Assembly (NCBI GenBank): GCA_037389465.1
Contig: JAZARR010000059.1
Location: 1,566,001-1,630,000, forward strand
Source: Baylisascaris procyonis
Lineage: Eukaryota > Nematoda > Chromadorea > Rhabditida > Ascarididae
DNA: 64,000 nucleotides
Direction: 5' to 3'
The translations under genes were made by a program, and so were the position numbers. Each line of letters begins with the position of its first letter. The first letter of the stretch is position 1. Shown piece by piece: positions 13,001 through 28,000 of the stretch. Below the pieces are notes generated by a model. It ran no database searches, was not told the origin of the DNA, and worked only from the letters and a program-made list of their open reading frames with translations.

Positions 13001-16000
13001 TGCAGGTGTACGCGGAGGTGGCAGTGTGAATTGTTGGCTACAAAATAATTTTCATCTCATTTAATGATTATAGTGCACTCGTGATTCAAGTGATCGGGAA
13101 AGGATATGGATGCATGCTCGACGGTAGCAAACGACAGCAGTAAGTGTGATGAAAGCAATGCATCCCAAAGAAACGACTTCAGGTTGACATCTCATTTAGC
13201 AAAAGAAGGGAACAGGAATGTCTGATCTGGGTATTCGAACCCGGCGACTTCAGCCAATTCCTACCCCCTCTCTCTTACTATATGAATCTCCAGCTCGTGA
13301 TTCTTCTCATTCAATGTACATAAACTTTACACTCTGTAAAGCTTCCCTTGGTTGCCTTCCAGCTTGTATATACATTCATTTTTGTTCTTTTGATTGAGGT
13401 GATTGAGGTCAGTACATCTAGGCGAGCCGACCATTAATTAACTTTTACAATCCGTTGGCGTTTGAACGTTCACGGTGGGGCCATGAGTCCGGTGGAACAC
13501 CTCATACTATGCAGTGACTTGGTTCTTGAGAACAACTAGAAAGGTTTGTTATGCAAATTTGCATGATTTACATTTTTACACACTTTTTCGCCTGTGGCGA
13601 ACCAACCTTGAAACGAGTGCAAAATTATATGAAATCGCTGTTAATGCGCCTTTGCACATTTCCGTTTATGATAGCTTAAATGGTTGAAAAAAATATAAGC
13701 ATGCTCAAAATGCGGCCAAAGGGAAAGAAATAACATGCGAGGCATATTCAGAAGCACACATCAAAACCTTGTTGTGCAGATCGAGACTGCCGGCATGTTT
13801 TATAATTCCCTCCCAATTTCAAAACTTTCATCCACAACTCTCAAATCAACGTGACATTGCACAGAACTCAAAAGCTTTTAGAAATGAGAAAATCTCCAAT
13901 CAATTCACAAAAAGCATAGCTGCATGTGTTCATCTCGCCTCAATTTTCTCAACCGGTTTCAGCTAAATGTGAGATCAGAAAATGGTAATCAGGAACACAT
14001 ACAGACAGCTCTGTGCGAAAAATCTCTGTAGGGGGGAAGGAGGAAGCAGGGAGTGAAGGAAGGCGCGACTAAACAGCAAGAGTTGGTAACGCGCTGAGTA
14101 AATATCAAAGGTCTGCAACATGCCGAAAATGCCAAATATAAAATTAGTGGCTGTCTAAGGTTTGAAGTCTCAACCATGCAGCCAAAGTAGCAATCGGCAT
14201 TCCAAGCGGTCGGTTATTAATTCTAAGTCAGGGCCGTTTGCTTGGTAGAGAACAACAATCCCCATCTGACCGCTGCTTCAGGAACGAGAAATGGAATCAC
14301 AAGAGGTTTCACAATCTTCCTTCGAGTCACTTGTGATTTTTCTGAATTTCGCATTTCCTGCGCTTTCTGAGATACCTGCATCGTCCTAATTCGTTCGCTT
14401 TCCAACTCTATGTTATTTTCATTTCCTTTCTCACTTGCTTTTATCCGCAAGTTTAAGTAATGAATAAAGGTAAGCCTCCGTCCTCTCACTTGGATGCGTA
14501 TCCTTTGCAGATATCTTGGGGTTATCAAAGCGGTACGGTCTACTTTTTTAGTGTGCTAAAAATCCATGCCTCCTATGTTATGCAAGATTCTTTTTGACGT
14601 TTCACGGAAAAACCCTAAAATTTTTCCCAGAATTAATGAGGAACATTCATCAGGCTCATAGTGAAATACCCAAATCTGCTTTTATTTTCTGCCCAGGACT
14701 TCTGGTTCATAGGGTACACCGTTTTAAAAATATCTATGCCCTTCCTCGCTTGAAATTCCTGGCAATATTTCTGGAAGATATTTGACTCCTCAAATTTCTG
14801 AGAAACCTTACTGCTTGAATTTTTGAGCAAACAAGATTGCCAACCAATGCAATATTCAACTTCAGGATTAATGGGTTCCTCAACTGACGTCCGTCAATCC
14901 AACTCCTGACTATTCGGAACTCTTATGGGGATCTTGTCGGGTCTTGCCAGCGTCTGTAGTTTTCGCTCGCTTGGGATCTTCTTTCCCCTCCTTCAAGGGA
15001 AATTTGCTCCGCCTACAAAAGCATTAAACTCACACATCATGGCGATTTAATACCGTGGGTGACTTTTTATACGGTCGCGTTGCTGAAAAATTACGGTTCT
15101 GCCTCCTATGGAAAAAACGAACAAACTCACCTGTTATAAAGCGCCTCTGCCAACTCCGCTGCTCTTTTGAGTATCAACTCCTTCGGTAACCTTTCCGGGT
15201 CTCCTGGGTACTTTGGGAGAAGCTTCTGCAACCTCTGGAACCCGAAGTCGATACTCGGTTCGGACAGCGCTAAATAGCATTTTACTGCATTTATTTTTTC
15301 TCAGCCGCCTGATGCGCTAGCAGTAGTAAGTATCATCGTGACAGAGACTTCTTAATATGTACGCAGATATGGTTACAAAAGCTCGCTTCATAAGTTCGTA
15401 TATCGGAATTTCAACCCTAACCATATTCATATTTTTGCATAAATTCCAACACATACAAACATTTGAACTTCGGACGCATCCGCCGAGTTCAAATTCATAC
15501 GTTCAATTATGAACGTGAAATTTATTAAGTAAAAATAATGACTATGAAATATAGCAATATCTTGCTTCGGATAAGCAGCTCGGCATAATATCTGAGAAAC
15601 CCTCATTGTTTCAAGATTCCTGTTTAATCTTTGCTAGCTCGAAACCTGCTGGAATCGGTTTAGTAGTCCTAGATCGACTTATGCTTACTAATTTAAGAGG
15701 AGAACGCGAAACCTCTAGCTGACGAAATCTCCATGTGAAAAATATAAACATTCTAGTGTGGGAATAGAATTTCTGTAAAATGTGACCACTGATGATGCGC
15801 TGGGGAAAAACGTTTTATCGAACAGCGAGTTCTGCCGTTTTGTTTGACTAAGCTCGATGGTGAGTTCTTTCGGTGGCATTTCTGAATATGCTTGGGGACC
15901 CCTTAACAGTGCGCGAGGTTCTCCAAATTTGAAGACTTTTGGATGAATATCACACCACCCACTAGTTCCTGGAATTGTTGGTCTTTGCAACATTGCTGGC

Positions 16001-19000
16001 TTGTTGAAAGACGATGAATCGACGATAAGCATAATTCGATGAGTATATATATTGCAGTTAGAAAGATCCTTTCATATTCAGAAAACCCGCACAATAATAT
16101 AAGAAACAAAGAAACACCAACAGATATAGACAAATCGGCCAGGATTGCCTCGACATAATTGCTTCGACTTGTAGGAAAGAGTAACTTCAACGACCCCAGG
16201 CATGTGACGAGGAGGTGTCGTGACACGCATCGCATGTGGTGTAATTATTTGAATCGACTGAAACATACCGCACCGTTCAGAAATGTATTGTGGCCTATGC
16301 ATAGGCGGTGAGCAATGTTGTCAGATAACACGACAAACGTATTTTTTACGTGAGCACGCCAAAATGAGCTGTTAATGTGATGTCAAGGTAGTAGACGACA
16401 AAGGAACGAGGAGCGAGTTCTAAGCTCGTACCCAAGATTTCCCCTACAGATGGTGCAATCAAATAAAGGAGTGGCCGTACCGTAGTCAAGATATGTCACG
16501 GAGCGAACATATTAACAGATTTTGGCTTTTCAGCAAAGCTCCTGTCTAGAAAGTTAAATTAAATTTGATAAAAGACTTCGGATCAACGCATGTCTCAGCG
16601 CAAGCTTCATTCGAACGATATTTTTGCTGTTGGAGGGTTGGAGCAGTGATTTCTAGCAACCTAACATCGCAGAGTGACTGAAAATATCGAATCTTTTAGC
16701 CGTAATCTGGGAATTCGAAGTCTTTGACCTCTGTTTGCAAAATGAAAACTCTTTATACCCCCTCCGACGACCACTATGCTCCGTTGGCCAAACTCCGCTT
16801 GAGGTCTTGCCTATGTCTACGAGCTTCGCACTCTTCACAGAATTTTCGTAGGTTCACCATTCGCTTCACGAGGTAGTTAGCTATAAACGCCAGTTGAACA
16901 ATGCAAATTCCCTAATAAAAATTTCTACCTTTCCATACCATTTAACAACTAGTGCTCGGCACTTGAGAACAGCTCCATTCAAATGTGCACCCAAAACATA
17001 CTCAATTCTGAAGCCGTTGCGGTACACAGCAAACGCCAAACCTGTCTTCGCCCACTCCGAACACACCACACCATACCCGCATAGCTATAGTCACCTACCA
17101 CACTGCACACCAAACATCGACCTCAGGGAACACCGTACTTTTCCCAAGTCGTATAAATGCATCATCTGCTGCCAGCTGATTTGACTTTTGAATATATGGG
17201 TTATGGAGAAAGCAAGTCTCATCTCTATCCACCAAAATCTGGACTCCTTAAAGGCAACAAGAATGTTAGCAGTTTGCTGTTGCGCTTATCAGAACAAACG
17301 GTGAAATGATTTGGCAAGGAATAGCAAAACATGAATATTAGTGAATTCACATTTAGCAACGAACTGCTTACTTTTTACACAGCATTTGCTTTTTTTGCTA
17401 CGGGATCGTTGTAAGATGGCATTCCATGCACAAACTCTTAGCGACTTAAAATGGTGAATAAATTACTTTCAAATGAAGAGATAGACAGATATGCACAAAT
17501 GCACACAGGCAAAAACCTGTGTGCAGACAAGCAAAGACGCACCTGAGTACGAAAGCAACGCACTGGAATAATGCGCCTTGAAGAGTTAAATTTGCAAAGG
17601 TGCATCAAAATCTGTGTACACCAAGATTACTTCAACATTCGACCAACTACCAGCCGACGATCAAGATGAACAGATTGAACAGAAAGAGAATTTCTGGTGT
17701 ATGTGAATGTGAGCGAGGAAAATCATGAGAGGGTGCTTTAAGTCCATGCTCGTATGGCAGATGCTCGTGAAAGTGCTAATCATATGCGCAATTATGTCCT
17801 CATTATAGTTGTAGAGAGTGCCTCCAAATTTGTTTTCGTCTATGGATACCTTGTCGATGGGCAAGAAAAGTTTATTTACATTTGAAATACCCAAAAAGTT
17901 GATTTTTGGGTTTTTGCAACATGAACATCCTGAGTGAGCGCAAGTCGTTTGTTGCTTAAGGTATTTCTCAACAAATTATTATGCCCAATCCCCTTAGTAT
18001 ACGCTTTTGATGTGACAGAATGCATCGTTAGGTTAAAAGATTTATTTTTTCAAACTATCGTTTCAAGATCGTCTCAATGAAAGACGGTGAATGGAATATT
18101 CCGACTTAAAACAAGGCACTTCCTTAAGAATAGTGTCTTACATCATCGTTTAAAGCAATGCGATACTCCATCCATAACCAGACAAGCAGAAAATTGAAGA
18201 TTTATACGTAAAGAACGATCAGTAAACTGTACATCAATAGTCTTCGTGCAGAACACAGAAGCAGTGACCATAAGACAGAGCAAACTCTCTACAAATGCCT
18301 TAAGGCAAAAGTCGATACGTATAAAAGGAGAGCGTGTTTGCTTACAAGTAGTCACTGTGCTTCTAGCTGTCTGCGTAGGTGTCATCTTATCAAGGGTGGG
18401 TTTGGACTTAGCAGTTCGCAGTCGGACCGCAAAGTGGCTCGGGTGCGAGGATCGTCCGGTGCTGGCTGGTGCGGAGGTGGCAATATTCGTGCCAAGGCTC
18501 TGTTGGAGCGAAACACCCTCCCCCCTTTGCTGTCGTGTTATCCCCTCCACCGTTACCATTGATGACTTTTTAAGGGCTAATAAGAAACTTAACCTCTTGC
18601 CTTGTTGCCATGTTACGCAGCATCTGGTCAAGCCTTGAAAGAGAAGGGACTTGCGAATCCTTCAGGGGCAAAGGAAAGACAGAGGGCAAAGAAAACGGGG
18701 CTTGAAACTGTTATATATAGAAAAATGACTTTTCTCAATTTTCTTTATTGGTAAAAGTGTTTACAGTGCATCTTATCGTTCTTGATCCATGTGACGGCTT
18801 GCAGCTATGTTGTTCACACATTCAAGAACGGCTCCGGCTTAGAAGGAGGGGATAGGAGGGGCTGTGCTAGAGTTATTGAAGCCTGGCGATGCTGCTTTGC
18901 AAAAGAAGCTGATTTGTGAATCAATGGCAAAGTACTGCACTGAACTAGCAATTGGTGAAGTGGGACAAAATTATGGACTCGTACACCAATATGACTCAAG

Positions 19001-22000
19001 AGGGTGATAAAGAATATGGGTAAATAAAAGACAGCAGCAACGAGGATAGTGCAAAAATAGTGCGCTTTTTGAAGAAAAGATTTTCAAACTCGCCTTTCAT
19101 ACGGTGCAACAATGAGTGGATATGATTTCCGCAGATCAAATCTGTTAGTTCCCACTCCCTTGCACTATAAGTCTCCAGTACGAATAGGGTCTCTCCGAAA
19201 TGCACGCTATTTTCTACAATATCTACTGCTCCTTGTACGGCATTCTAGCATGCACTTGCATTCTTCGTTGACGTTTTAAATCAATGCGATACAGTATTGT
19301 CTAGCGTAGTGGACCAACAGTGAAGGAGACGAGAAGAAACACAAATACTGAGATCGTCATTAACTTTCACTTAGGAAGTTCTAGAAGGCGATGATGCCGG
19401 AAATGGTGTCCTGAAGAGTTTAGAAATTCCAAAAAATGCCAACGAGGTGGATAGGCATTCGGAAAGATGCTAATTTCATCCTCAGGTTTTGATTTCACAT
19501 GTGAATATCTCTGAAAATACCATCTGTAAGAACTCGAAGCCCTCCAGTTGATGAAGATTAGTGGCTACAGAACGACTTTTGCAAATATCCTGACTGATTC
19601 AAAAGTTTGATCCTTCAAATACAACAGTAAAAGTATTTGAGGCTATGAGAGTTAAACTTTGAACATTTCCAAGCTTAGAAATCCCAGTTTATGAGACGTT
19701 TAAACAAGAACAGTGAAGTTCTGCTTCGCACAAGGAATGGAAAGTTGAAATGGGCAATTTACGACTTATCAAAACTTCACCTTATGTGATGTCAAATGAA
19801 CTGAGATTATTTCAGTAATGTCTGAAATTATTCAAGCGATGATAGTGAAAAACTAAGCGGCCGAAAGATACTAAATTTACAAACTCCAATGACAATAAGG
19901 CTCTTATATCTTCAAAATTTGTAAGAAATGATCCTAAAGAAGCAAAGAAAAGAATGAAGTTTACATTCATAAGTGGCCCATAAGCAAACATGTGTCGTGG
20001 TTACGGATCAGTACGTATATTTGTATGTGTGGTCATTTCAACTCTGGAACAACAGGAGGAAAACTTGCAAGAGTTGGTAAATACGAAATCGACTAACTAT
20101 TCGATAAAATTGTAAAAGTGTAAACGTGTCACTTCTTTCGGCATTATTCTCAACTTGTTTTTCAGTTGCACACATCCAAGAAAATTGATGGTAATGCAGT
20201 ACTATTTCGAGACGAATAAAGTGCATCTACGCTGCACAAGATAGTTATAGAACGCAAACCTCATTCCAAACTGTTGTCGGGCCGAACGAAACTTGAAGGC
20301 CTTCAAAAAAATTTTCGCCGATTATGATAACCGGTGTGCCACCTTGAGTCCATCCTTCACTCGGACATATTGCCTTTATGACTGGATTCGTAGTCACAGC
20401 TATGTCAGAAGCGTCTGATATATCTAAAATAGTAATAAAGATATTTCGTCCAAACGCACAAAAATTTTCCAAATATTTCACATTTCGCAATTTAAGAATT
20501 GCATTAAGGGAAGCGACGAAAGAACTAGCTTAATTTAGGAACAATCAAAGATATAAAAAGGCTTTTATGTGCAGCAATCTACAAACTGAGATACAAATAC
20601 TTCTTCACCTGATTGCTTCGATTTGTTTTTGACCAATTTCGAGGTGTCAATCGTGTATGCATAGTTTGTGGTTCGTGTTAATCGCAAAAATTTTTGGCCA
20701 CAATAAGAATCGTTGATTCCACCCAAGTATTTTACCAACATTTCAACGGTCTAGAATTTATGTGCATGTGCAGTATGCGTTTGGAGTTCAGAGAAGCTCC
20801 CACCCTATTGGAGGTGGGCTTGAACTTCAAAAATTGAGCGCATGGCCACAAAACTATTCGGTTGTGTTCTGGATTTTATAGTTACAAATTCTTTTTCGTG
20901 AATTTCAAAAAGCCAGGCAAAATGTGGCTGCCGTAGTGTTTCCGGTTATGTTCAGAGAGACTCGATGCTCCTATGACCTTTGGTTGATGGAGTACAGAAA
21001 AATGAACACGAATTAGACTCTCACACATAGAGATTTTGATTTAAAGACTAACTAACAAATTTGATATCGGCTGTGAATTGAAAAAAAAAATGCTGGACAT
21101 CACTAGAAACTGTCAGGTCTGATTAAGAGGCTAGAGATTTTGTAAGGCAATGATGAGACCAATGCAACCAAACACTTAGCAGAGGTTTATTCATTTTTAA
21201 GTAATATTTATGCAAAATGAAATCCCTCTTTGGCGATGTACGCGTTATGAATAGTTTGCAGCGTGTTGGAATGACTCACAAAGAGCTTGAATATTCACAT
21301 GAGAGAGTTTTATGGGAAACTAGCATTGCCCGAGAAAGGGTTATAAACGCTGTTGACGAGACGAGATGACGCTTCTCATTAGAAGTATACTGCAATCCGT
21401 TTTGATGTATTTGCATCCCCACTATCATCGACAACTGACTACGGTAGCGAGTGAGAAGTGAAGCAGTTGGCCGCACAGCGCTCCACAACAACGCAAAATC
21501 GATCGGCTAACAGCGAGCGACTATGTATCCCTTTAAAATGAACACTGCACTATATTCATTTTTATGTATTGCTTAACGTCGGATAATGAAAGTATATATT
21601 TTGCAGTATAGAAATGCAGAAATCCTCGCACCCTCTTCACCGAAGTGCAAACGGCTGTCATTTCAGAAAACTCGCACGTTGATTGTTTCAAACACCGCAC
21701 GGACAGTGTAGTGAGCGCGCAAATACCTCATGACGGCTAAACTTTTACCGCAGATCTTAGCCAGCAGTTAAACTCAAGAACTTGCAGTGATTTGCCTGAA
21801 ACTTCTTTCATTCTTGCATTTCCAGCCCCGACGGCCCGAATTTACTGAAAAAATTGATGCTGAGAGTTTATCCGTCTCAGACTGACGTTAGGCTGGCGAG
21901 TATATACGGATGCATGAATGGGAATATATCTCATTCTCCGAAAGAAGTGTCTAGAAATGTGTTTCAGAGAAAAAAACTATGAAAGCAAAGCGGATGAAGC

Positions 22001-25000
22001 TCATGTTAGGACAGAATCAAGCTCTTTATGGGAGTATGAATCGATGCTTCAATATATGGCGTTACCCTAACGGAACAAAGCGTTGAGTGTGAGGATGGCA
22101 GCGTAGAGATAGCTGCACATGCATTGTGCGTCAAGATGAGTTGCAACGATAAGCGCCACAACGAGCCAAAAGTGTGATGCTGAAACGAGCCAACTGATGT
22201 ATAGGAAACGCGTCTCTTGTGGGCCTAATTTGCATATTTGACAGCACCAACTGGATCCCACATTTAGCACATACAAATGTCACAAAGAAGAGCAATGTCG
22301 GTTATGATAAGTGAGCCGAAGCGTTTCGCGCGGAAGTGGTGATGAATTTCGGACCGGGCAGCTGGCGCCCCACCACAAACCAAATTGCTTATTGCGTGGC
22401 ACTAGTGCTTTGGCTCATTTAAGGGTCGCCAATGCACATGTTATGCCATAATTACGCCTTTCCGATGCGCTAATCTAATTGTGTGCAGTTCCGTATTACA
22501 GAGGAGCACTTCTCTTCGAACATCCCGCTTAATTATCTTATCAATCGCATCGCTACGTGCAAGTCAACACCACTTCAGAGTGTATCTTCGGCAACGATGG
22601 GAGCTCTCTCGAGTGTGCCTTACGCACTCTCATAAACAGCATTGCACATGGTAATTACTGCAACTCTAATCAATGGAGCCCTATTAAATGCTGCATTTCG
22701 CATATTGTCAAGTGCAAAGCAAAACGCCAGTGTACCTATCTGAACATAAGACCTTATTTGGTAAGCCTGAAAGATGAGCTTCAATAGCCTGCGTCGAAAC
22801 ATCTCTGGCATCGCTTCGATAGGAAAAACAAATGCATTACATGACAAGAAGTGAAATTTTCTCGGAAAGTTGGTAGTTTCAGTTCTTTGTGTGAGCAAAT
22901 ATTACCTTCTGATGGATCGATGCGTTTTGCCCTTCGTCCATGTTTTGAGTTGTTATGTACGAACATATTGTCCGAGATGGCGAGCAGAGGGCCGTCCACA
23001 TGAGCAGTCGTTCCCAGCACGACCTAAATCGCATCACAGTTATAACCTAGATAATTATGCAAGAGATATTTCTTCCTTCCTCTTCTTCCTTTACCCCACT
23101 CTCTTCCCCATAGGGCGTCTTACTTGCCTGTTACTCGGCAGAGGTTACGAAATCAGTGAAGCGATTCACTAGAAGAGGACAGTCTTCGGAGGTTTTGCAA
23201 CATTTATTGGCAACAGAGATCCCGAAGAATCGAGAGGATGGCAGTGAAATAGAGCGGGTGACAGGGCGGTGAGGGGCGAGGATGGGGGGGGGGGGAGGGC
23301 TGAGAAGTTGAACAGATTATAGTTACGCTCATTATGGTGCAAAATAGGAACGCTTTACGCGATATTCAGCAAAGACGATGACATCGTCCTCAAGGGATCG
23401 TAGATGGCGAATCAACAAAGAAAAGAGTCAGTTGCGGGGAGGTCAGCTGCGAAAAAATTTGATCGATGACGATCATGAGTGGCAAAGTGACCGCTATGCA
23501 AATCGACGCTAATAAACCACCTGTTTTGGCGCCTCCGTCATAAAACGTATGCTTGATCGCACAAGCTCCTTTCAGTCACTTCTCACTCTTATTGGCATAA
23601 CATTTTCATGCTGGCGCTCTCCGGAAGCGCACTTCAAAGCGCATATGGCCATCTTGCTTTCTGCCCTTTTCTAGGCGAACCCTCGCCTCCTTCTTACAGA
23701 TCCATAAAAGTTCGTTCAACTACAAATTCGAGATTTTCAGAAAGCATCCCTATGTAGGCACTAACCGGGCATTGAGAAGTGTCAAAACTGAAGCAAAATC
23801 GTTTGACCCTTTAGGCCAGAGAGGGAAGATGCTGTGTTTCAAATTACTCTATCTGGCAATTGGAATATCTATTTTTATGCGCTCTTTGCAAACTTCTACT
23901 TTCAAGGCGTACTTGACCGCATCTTGCATTTGTGTTGTTGTGCGTGTGCGTCTGTCGCGCATTTGTCTGTTTGTCTGTTTGTTTGGTGCTTTCACAAACT
24001 GAAGATAGAGGCAGGAAATTTGGTGAGTGTAATGTGCCACAGGCATCATAATTAATTTCAAATTGATCCATCTAGTGGTGAGCGAATTATATGTGTTTCG
24101 TGCATTGCGCAATTGGTCGAATTGCATCTTATTTTGCCAATCGAGCTACATAAAAACGAATACTTCGCTGAAGACTTGAACAATGTTGCACGAATCCGGT
24201 CTTGCGCTCGCCTAATTATTTTTCCTAATTAATGAAAATGATTGTTCCCATGAGCGAAATGCAAAAGCGCATAACGTGCGAGCCCTTCTGGCGTGCTTTT
24301 CAGTTTGCTTTATTGCTAAATCCATCATAAACAGATCTTATGACGAATAGCATTCACTTGACAGCAAAAAGAACAGAACATTCCAGAGCCCACTTCCGAT
24401 GTAAACATCATTCAAAATCTTTAATTTTCGCAATTAATCATTCTTGTTGAGATGATTGCATAAACTCACCTGAAATCGTCGCATATCTCTCGGATTTCCT
24501 GCGTTCTTCAGACAGTTCTGATTGCATTTCAAAAAGAACTTCAAGAAAAACCTGAAAAACTTGTTGAGGATATTCGAAACTTCCAAGTTAATCCTCTACA
24601 AATGAAAATATTTCATTTTTGCAATGAATAAGATGTCAAAAATTGAAATTAAAATGCGATCTAATTTGTCACAACGTTCAATAGTATCATCGAAAATAAA
24701 TCCTTCATATTTTTGCAGCTGTCTTAATGAAATCAAAGGTAGGGAAGTGTGTAAGAGAAGTGGAATTGAAGGAGAAAACCCATACTTTTAACATGACAAC
24801 TAAGAGAGAAAAGTGAGGAAAAAAATTTTATACATGTTTGTGCGATGTTCAGAAATGTAATTCTTAAGGAAGAGAATGGGCAATGGCAAAAATTTCTAAC
24901 CAGATAAGGATATTGATGTCTTACTAATATTTCTCGACAGAAAAACGGCTGCAAGGGAGGACGAGAAGGAAAATAGAGTTTTACCGAATGTTCATGAAGA

Positions 25001-28000
25001 TACGGCAAATGTTTTCTTGGATGTTTCGCCTTCTAAGGAAGTTAGTTATTCTTTGAAAATGGTTTTTTGAGGATAATTCGCAGCCAATTAGATTATAAAA
25101 ATAACTGCTTTTAGATTAACGTGTTGCAAATGCTTGAGGATGGATTTTGTGTGTTGCGCTCAAGAGCGAACAAAACAAGTTGGCAACACTGCGAGACAGT
25201 GGGCGGATGCGCCATTAGAGCGCTAGTGGGTAAGCAAGAGGCACAAGCAACATGCCGATTGTTTGGCGCTCTCGACCTTCGCTCATAAATTCCCTCTGCA
25301 AAATCTAATTTCGCTATGTGCTTCCGGCATCGATTTCCCTCGAAGAGAGCAGTAAAACGGAATTTAGTGTTTTCAATCTGCTTAATAGGGAAGCAAACCT
25401 TCAATTTTCTCTCGTTAATATGTTTTGTTGACACGTTAGCAAAGCTTGCTCCCTTCGAATGCTTCACACTTACAGAATCTTCTAGTAGCTTTAAATCACA
25501 TAAGGAAGCTTTGCCTTTAAATAATAATGTCGCTTATATAAAGTTCTTTCTAAACGATATCGTATATGATGTTGCTTCACAGTTGACGTGGAAGCCTTTG
25601 TTCCCCATTAATTCAAACCGTATTCATATAATATGAAAGACTTATTCAAGCAACTTGCGAAATTCTCCTGATGCATATGAATATATTCTTAATGCACCAA
25701 TTGAGACCTTAATTAAAACACTTTGAAGGATCGGACAGGTAACGTGCTAGCAAACCCCCTGAGGGTTCATCAAGTGCTACAAGTGTCAGCAAATTGCGCT
25801 AATAAGCTATAACGAAAGCCATAATGAGCTCACCGGTCTATAATGACTGGATCGGACGGTGTTTCGTTGCGATTCCCGCAACTCTTCTTCTCACAGCATC
25901 GACTGAACACATGATGGCATTACTTTTAGCTTGCTACATTGCGCATCAATGAAATGAATTTGTGGAAATCGAAATGAAACAATGCGCTCTATCACATTCA
26001 AAAATAAAACTTCATTTCAAAAATTCCCAGTGATATTGTGCAAAAAAACGTTTTTTTTTGATTTTATGATATGAGACTATTAACATGCCTGCTATTTCTC
26101 AATACCTCTCACAGTATCATTTATCGAGGAAAAGTATAAAGATGCGAAACTAGCAATTAGAAGCAAATATCGTCCAACAAAAGCGTTTGATCAACGTTTC
26201 GATGATCAAAAAGACGGTGAAAAGATTGCAATTTTGATGAAAAGCTTCATAACTAGCTTGGCTGAACTATAGCACATTACTCTGTTATCCTTAACTCTTC
26301 CCATAAGCACAGATCATTTACGGTGGACGAGCTGCCTCACTGTACTCAACAATCAACGTATTTCTGTATAAATGAAGAATAAAATTTCGTTAGAATGAAA
26401 TAAAACATGAGTTCGTTTTTAAAAGAAACTTATTTAGTGTAGCGCAAGTGACCCTTTGCGAGTATGTGAACTCCACATAAAACATTAGTAAAGAACATTG
26501 GTTAATCTCAGAACATGAGAGCACAACCACTGAAATGCGTCATTTTTGCTCATTATTGAAAGTCTGAAAATCTTACCTGCACATCACTTCATGTGTAAGC
26601 AAGACTCGGCACATTTCTGGGTTTTTATCCTGACCCTCATAAGCGATCGCCTATAAAAGACGATGAAGAATGTTTTTAGCGACTGCAAAAATATGGCATA
26701 CCTTTACGGTAACGTATAACCCTCTTCAACATTTAAAAAGAAATCGGTTTTTCCCTCCTGCTCCTCTTTCCAACCCAAAATATAAAAATTAGCCAAAAAA
26801 ATGATGGGATCAGTAGCTGCTGCTTGTTATAATTTTCGTCGATAAAAAACTGCGCAAATAAAAGGACTATACGGGAATATGTTATATGAACGATATTGTT
26901 CAAGAATTAAATGAATATTACAATGAAATTTCATTGGGCATATCACTTGAGGAAACATTATTCGGCTGAGTGGAGAAATGCCCGAACGATAATTGCCATG
27001 GTTTTTGTGTAGTTACGCGAGCGGGCAAAGTGAGTGGAGTCGAATCGAATGAAGATTTCGCCACCACCTGTTAACATATGCACAAGGAATTTGAATTGCG
27101 CACATCGTACACAAATAATAAACAAGCGGTGTGCTTTTTGCCTATCGTTAAATTGCTTCCTAGCAAACGATGCTAGTTGAGCGCAATAGGTGCGAGTCGA
27201 TGATAACGTTTGAATAGGATACTAGCAAAATGTTTATCGAATGCTCACCTGTTTCGATACACTGTCTATTAAACGAACGTAGAGATCCTGTTCCGATCGA
27301 AGACCTAAACCAAGTTCCTGGTACTCGTTGAAACTGACATTGTTCAATGCAAATTAAATATTCAAAAACGCACCCTAGCCCATAGAATATTGATGTCAAA
27401 CAGAACGTTCAAAGGTGAATGGGATTTGCAAAGAACATTATAAAAGATGCGACTGATATAAGAGGGAGGTGCTACTGTCACCTGAGAGTGAAAATAGCGA
27501 ATGTTGTTAAAAGTCGATGAGGGTCTATGAAGCGAGCAGAATGGTTCCATTGAGGCAATGAGATCAAACGAAAGGTATTGAGCGTGCAACCGTACCATTG
27601 GCATACGCAAGCCATAGGCGGTAGTGAATGCCATTGCGAGTGTCTTGGCCATCCACCTCTCGTTCCTTCTCAACGAAGTCAGCAAACTGAGTGCGCTCGA
27701 TTTCAACCGGTTGTCCAGCACGATCATATAAAGCAATGACGAAGTGGAAAAAGTTGCTTTTGCGGAGGTTGTTCGGCGGGTGCTTCTCGAAGTGGGCACG
27801 GGCTAACTGCGCACTGAAGCAGGCCAATTATATCACATCAACCTTCCACTCACGCTTCAAACTCTTATCCAATCCATTTTCTATACACGAGCGCGCATTA
27901 ATTATTTAAAAGTTTGGGAATTGACTCACTAGGCTGCATTAAACTTCGGTAGCTCACTTCTCTAAGTTAGTAAATCCACCTGAACAAAATGATCTCTTGC

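Larger units (their letters stand above)
16122..20423 (-). other. unc-3: unc-3 exons 8-9: IPT/TIG domain, with a 4-kb intron between
   Basis: Exon 8 (20260-20423) encodes [20 protein letters not shown] and the block around [12 protein letters not shown]. Exon 9 (16122-16257) encodes [20 protein letters not shown] and ends in GRFVYI. Together they make the immunoglobulin-like IPT/TIG fold that supports dimerisation in COE factors. The start of exon 8 ([13 protein letters not shown]) is a variable linker. The 4002-nt intron between them holds the dispersed repeat copy at 18379-18710 and a small hairpin at 17500-17525. I saw no further exon there. Confidence 0.92.

Noticed and set aside
13228..13250. 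tRNA-like T-arm (GGGTTCGAATACCC on the minus strand)
   Set aside because: The hairpin resembles a T-arm, but I could not find matching acceptor, D and anticodon arms at the right distances.
18143..18638. Overlapping 130- and 162-codon frames on opposite strands
   Set aside because: They run through a dispersed repeat; copy 1 at the left edge does not keep either frame.
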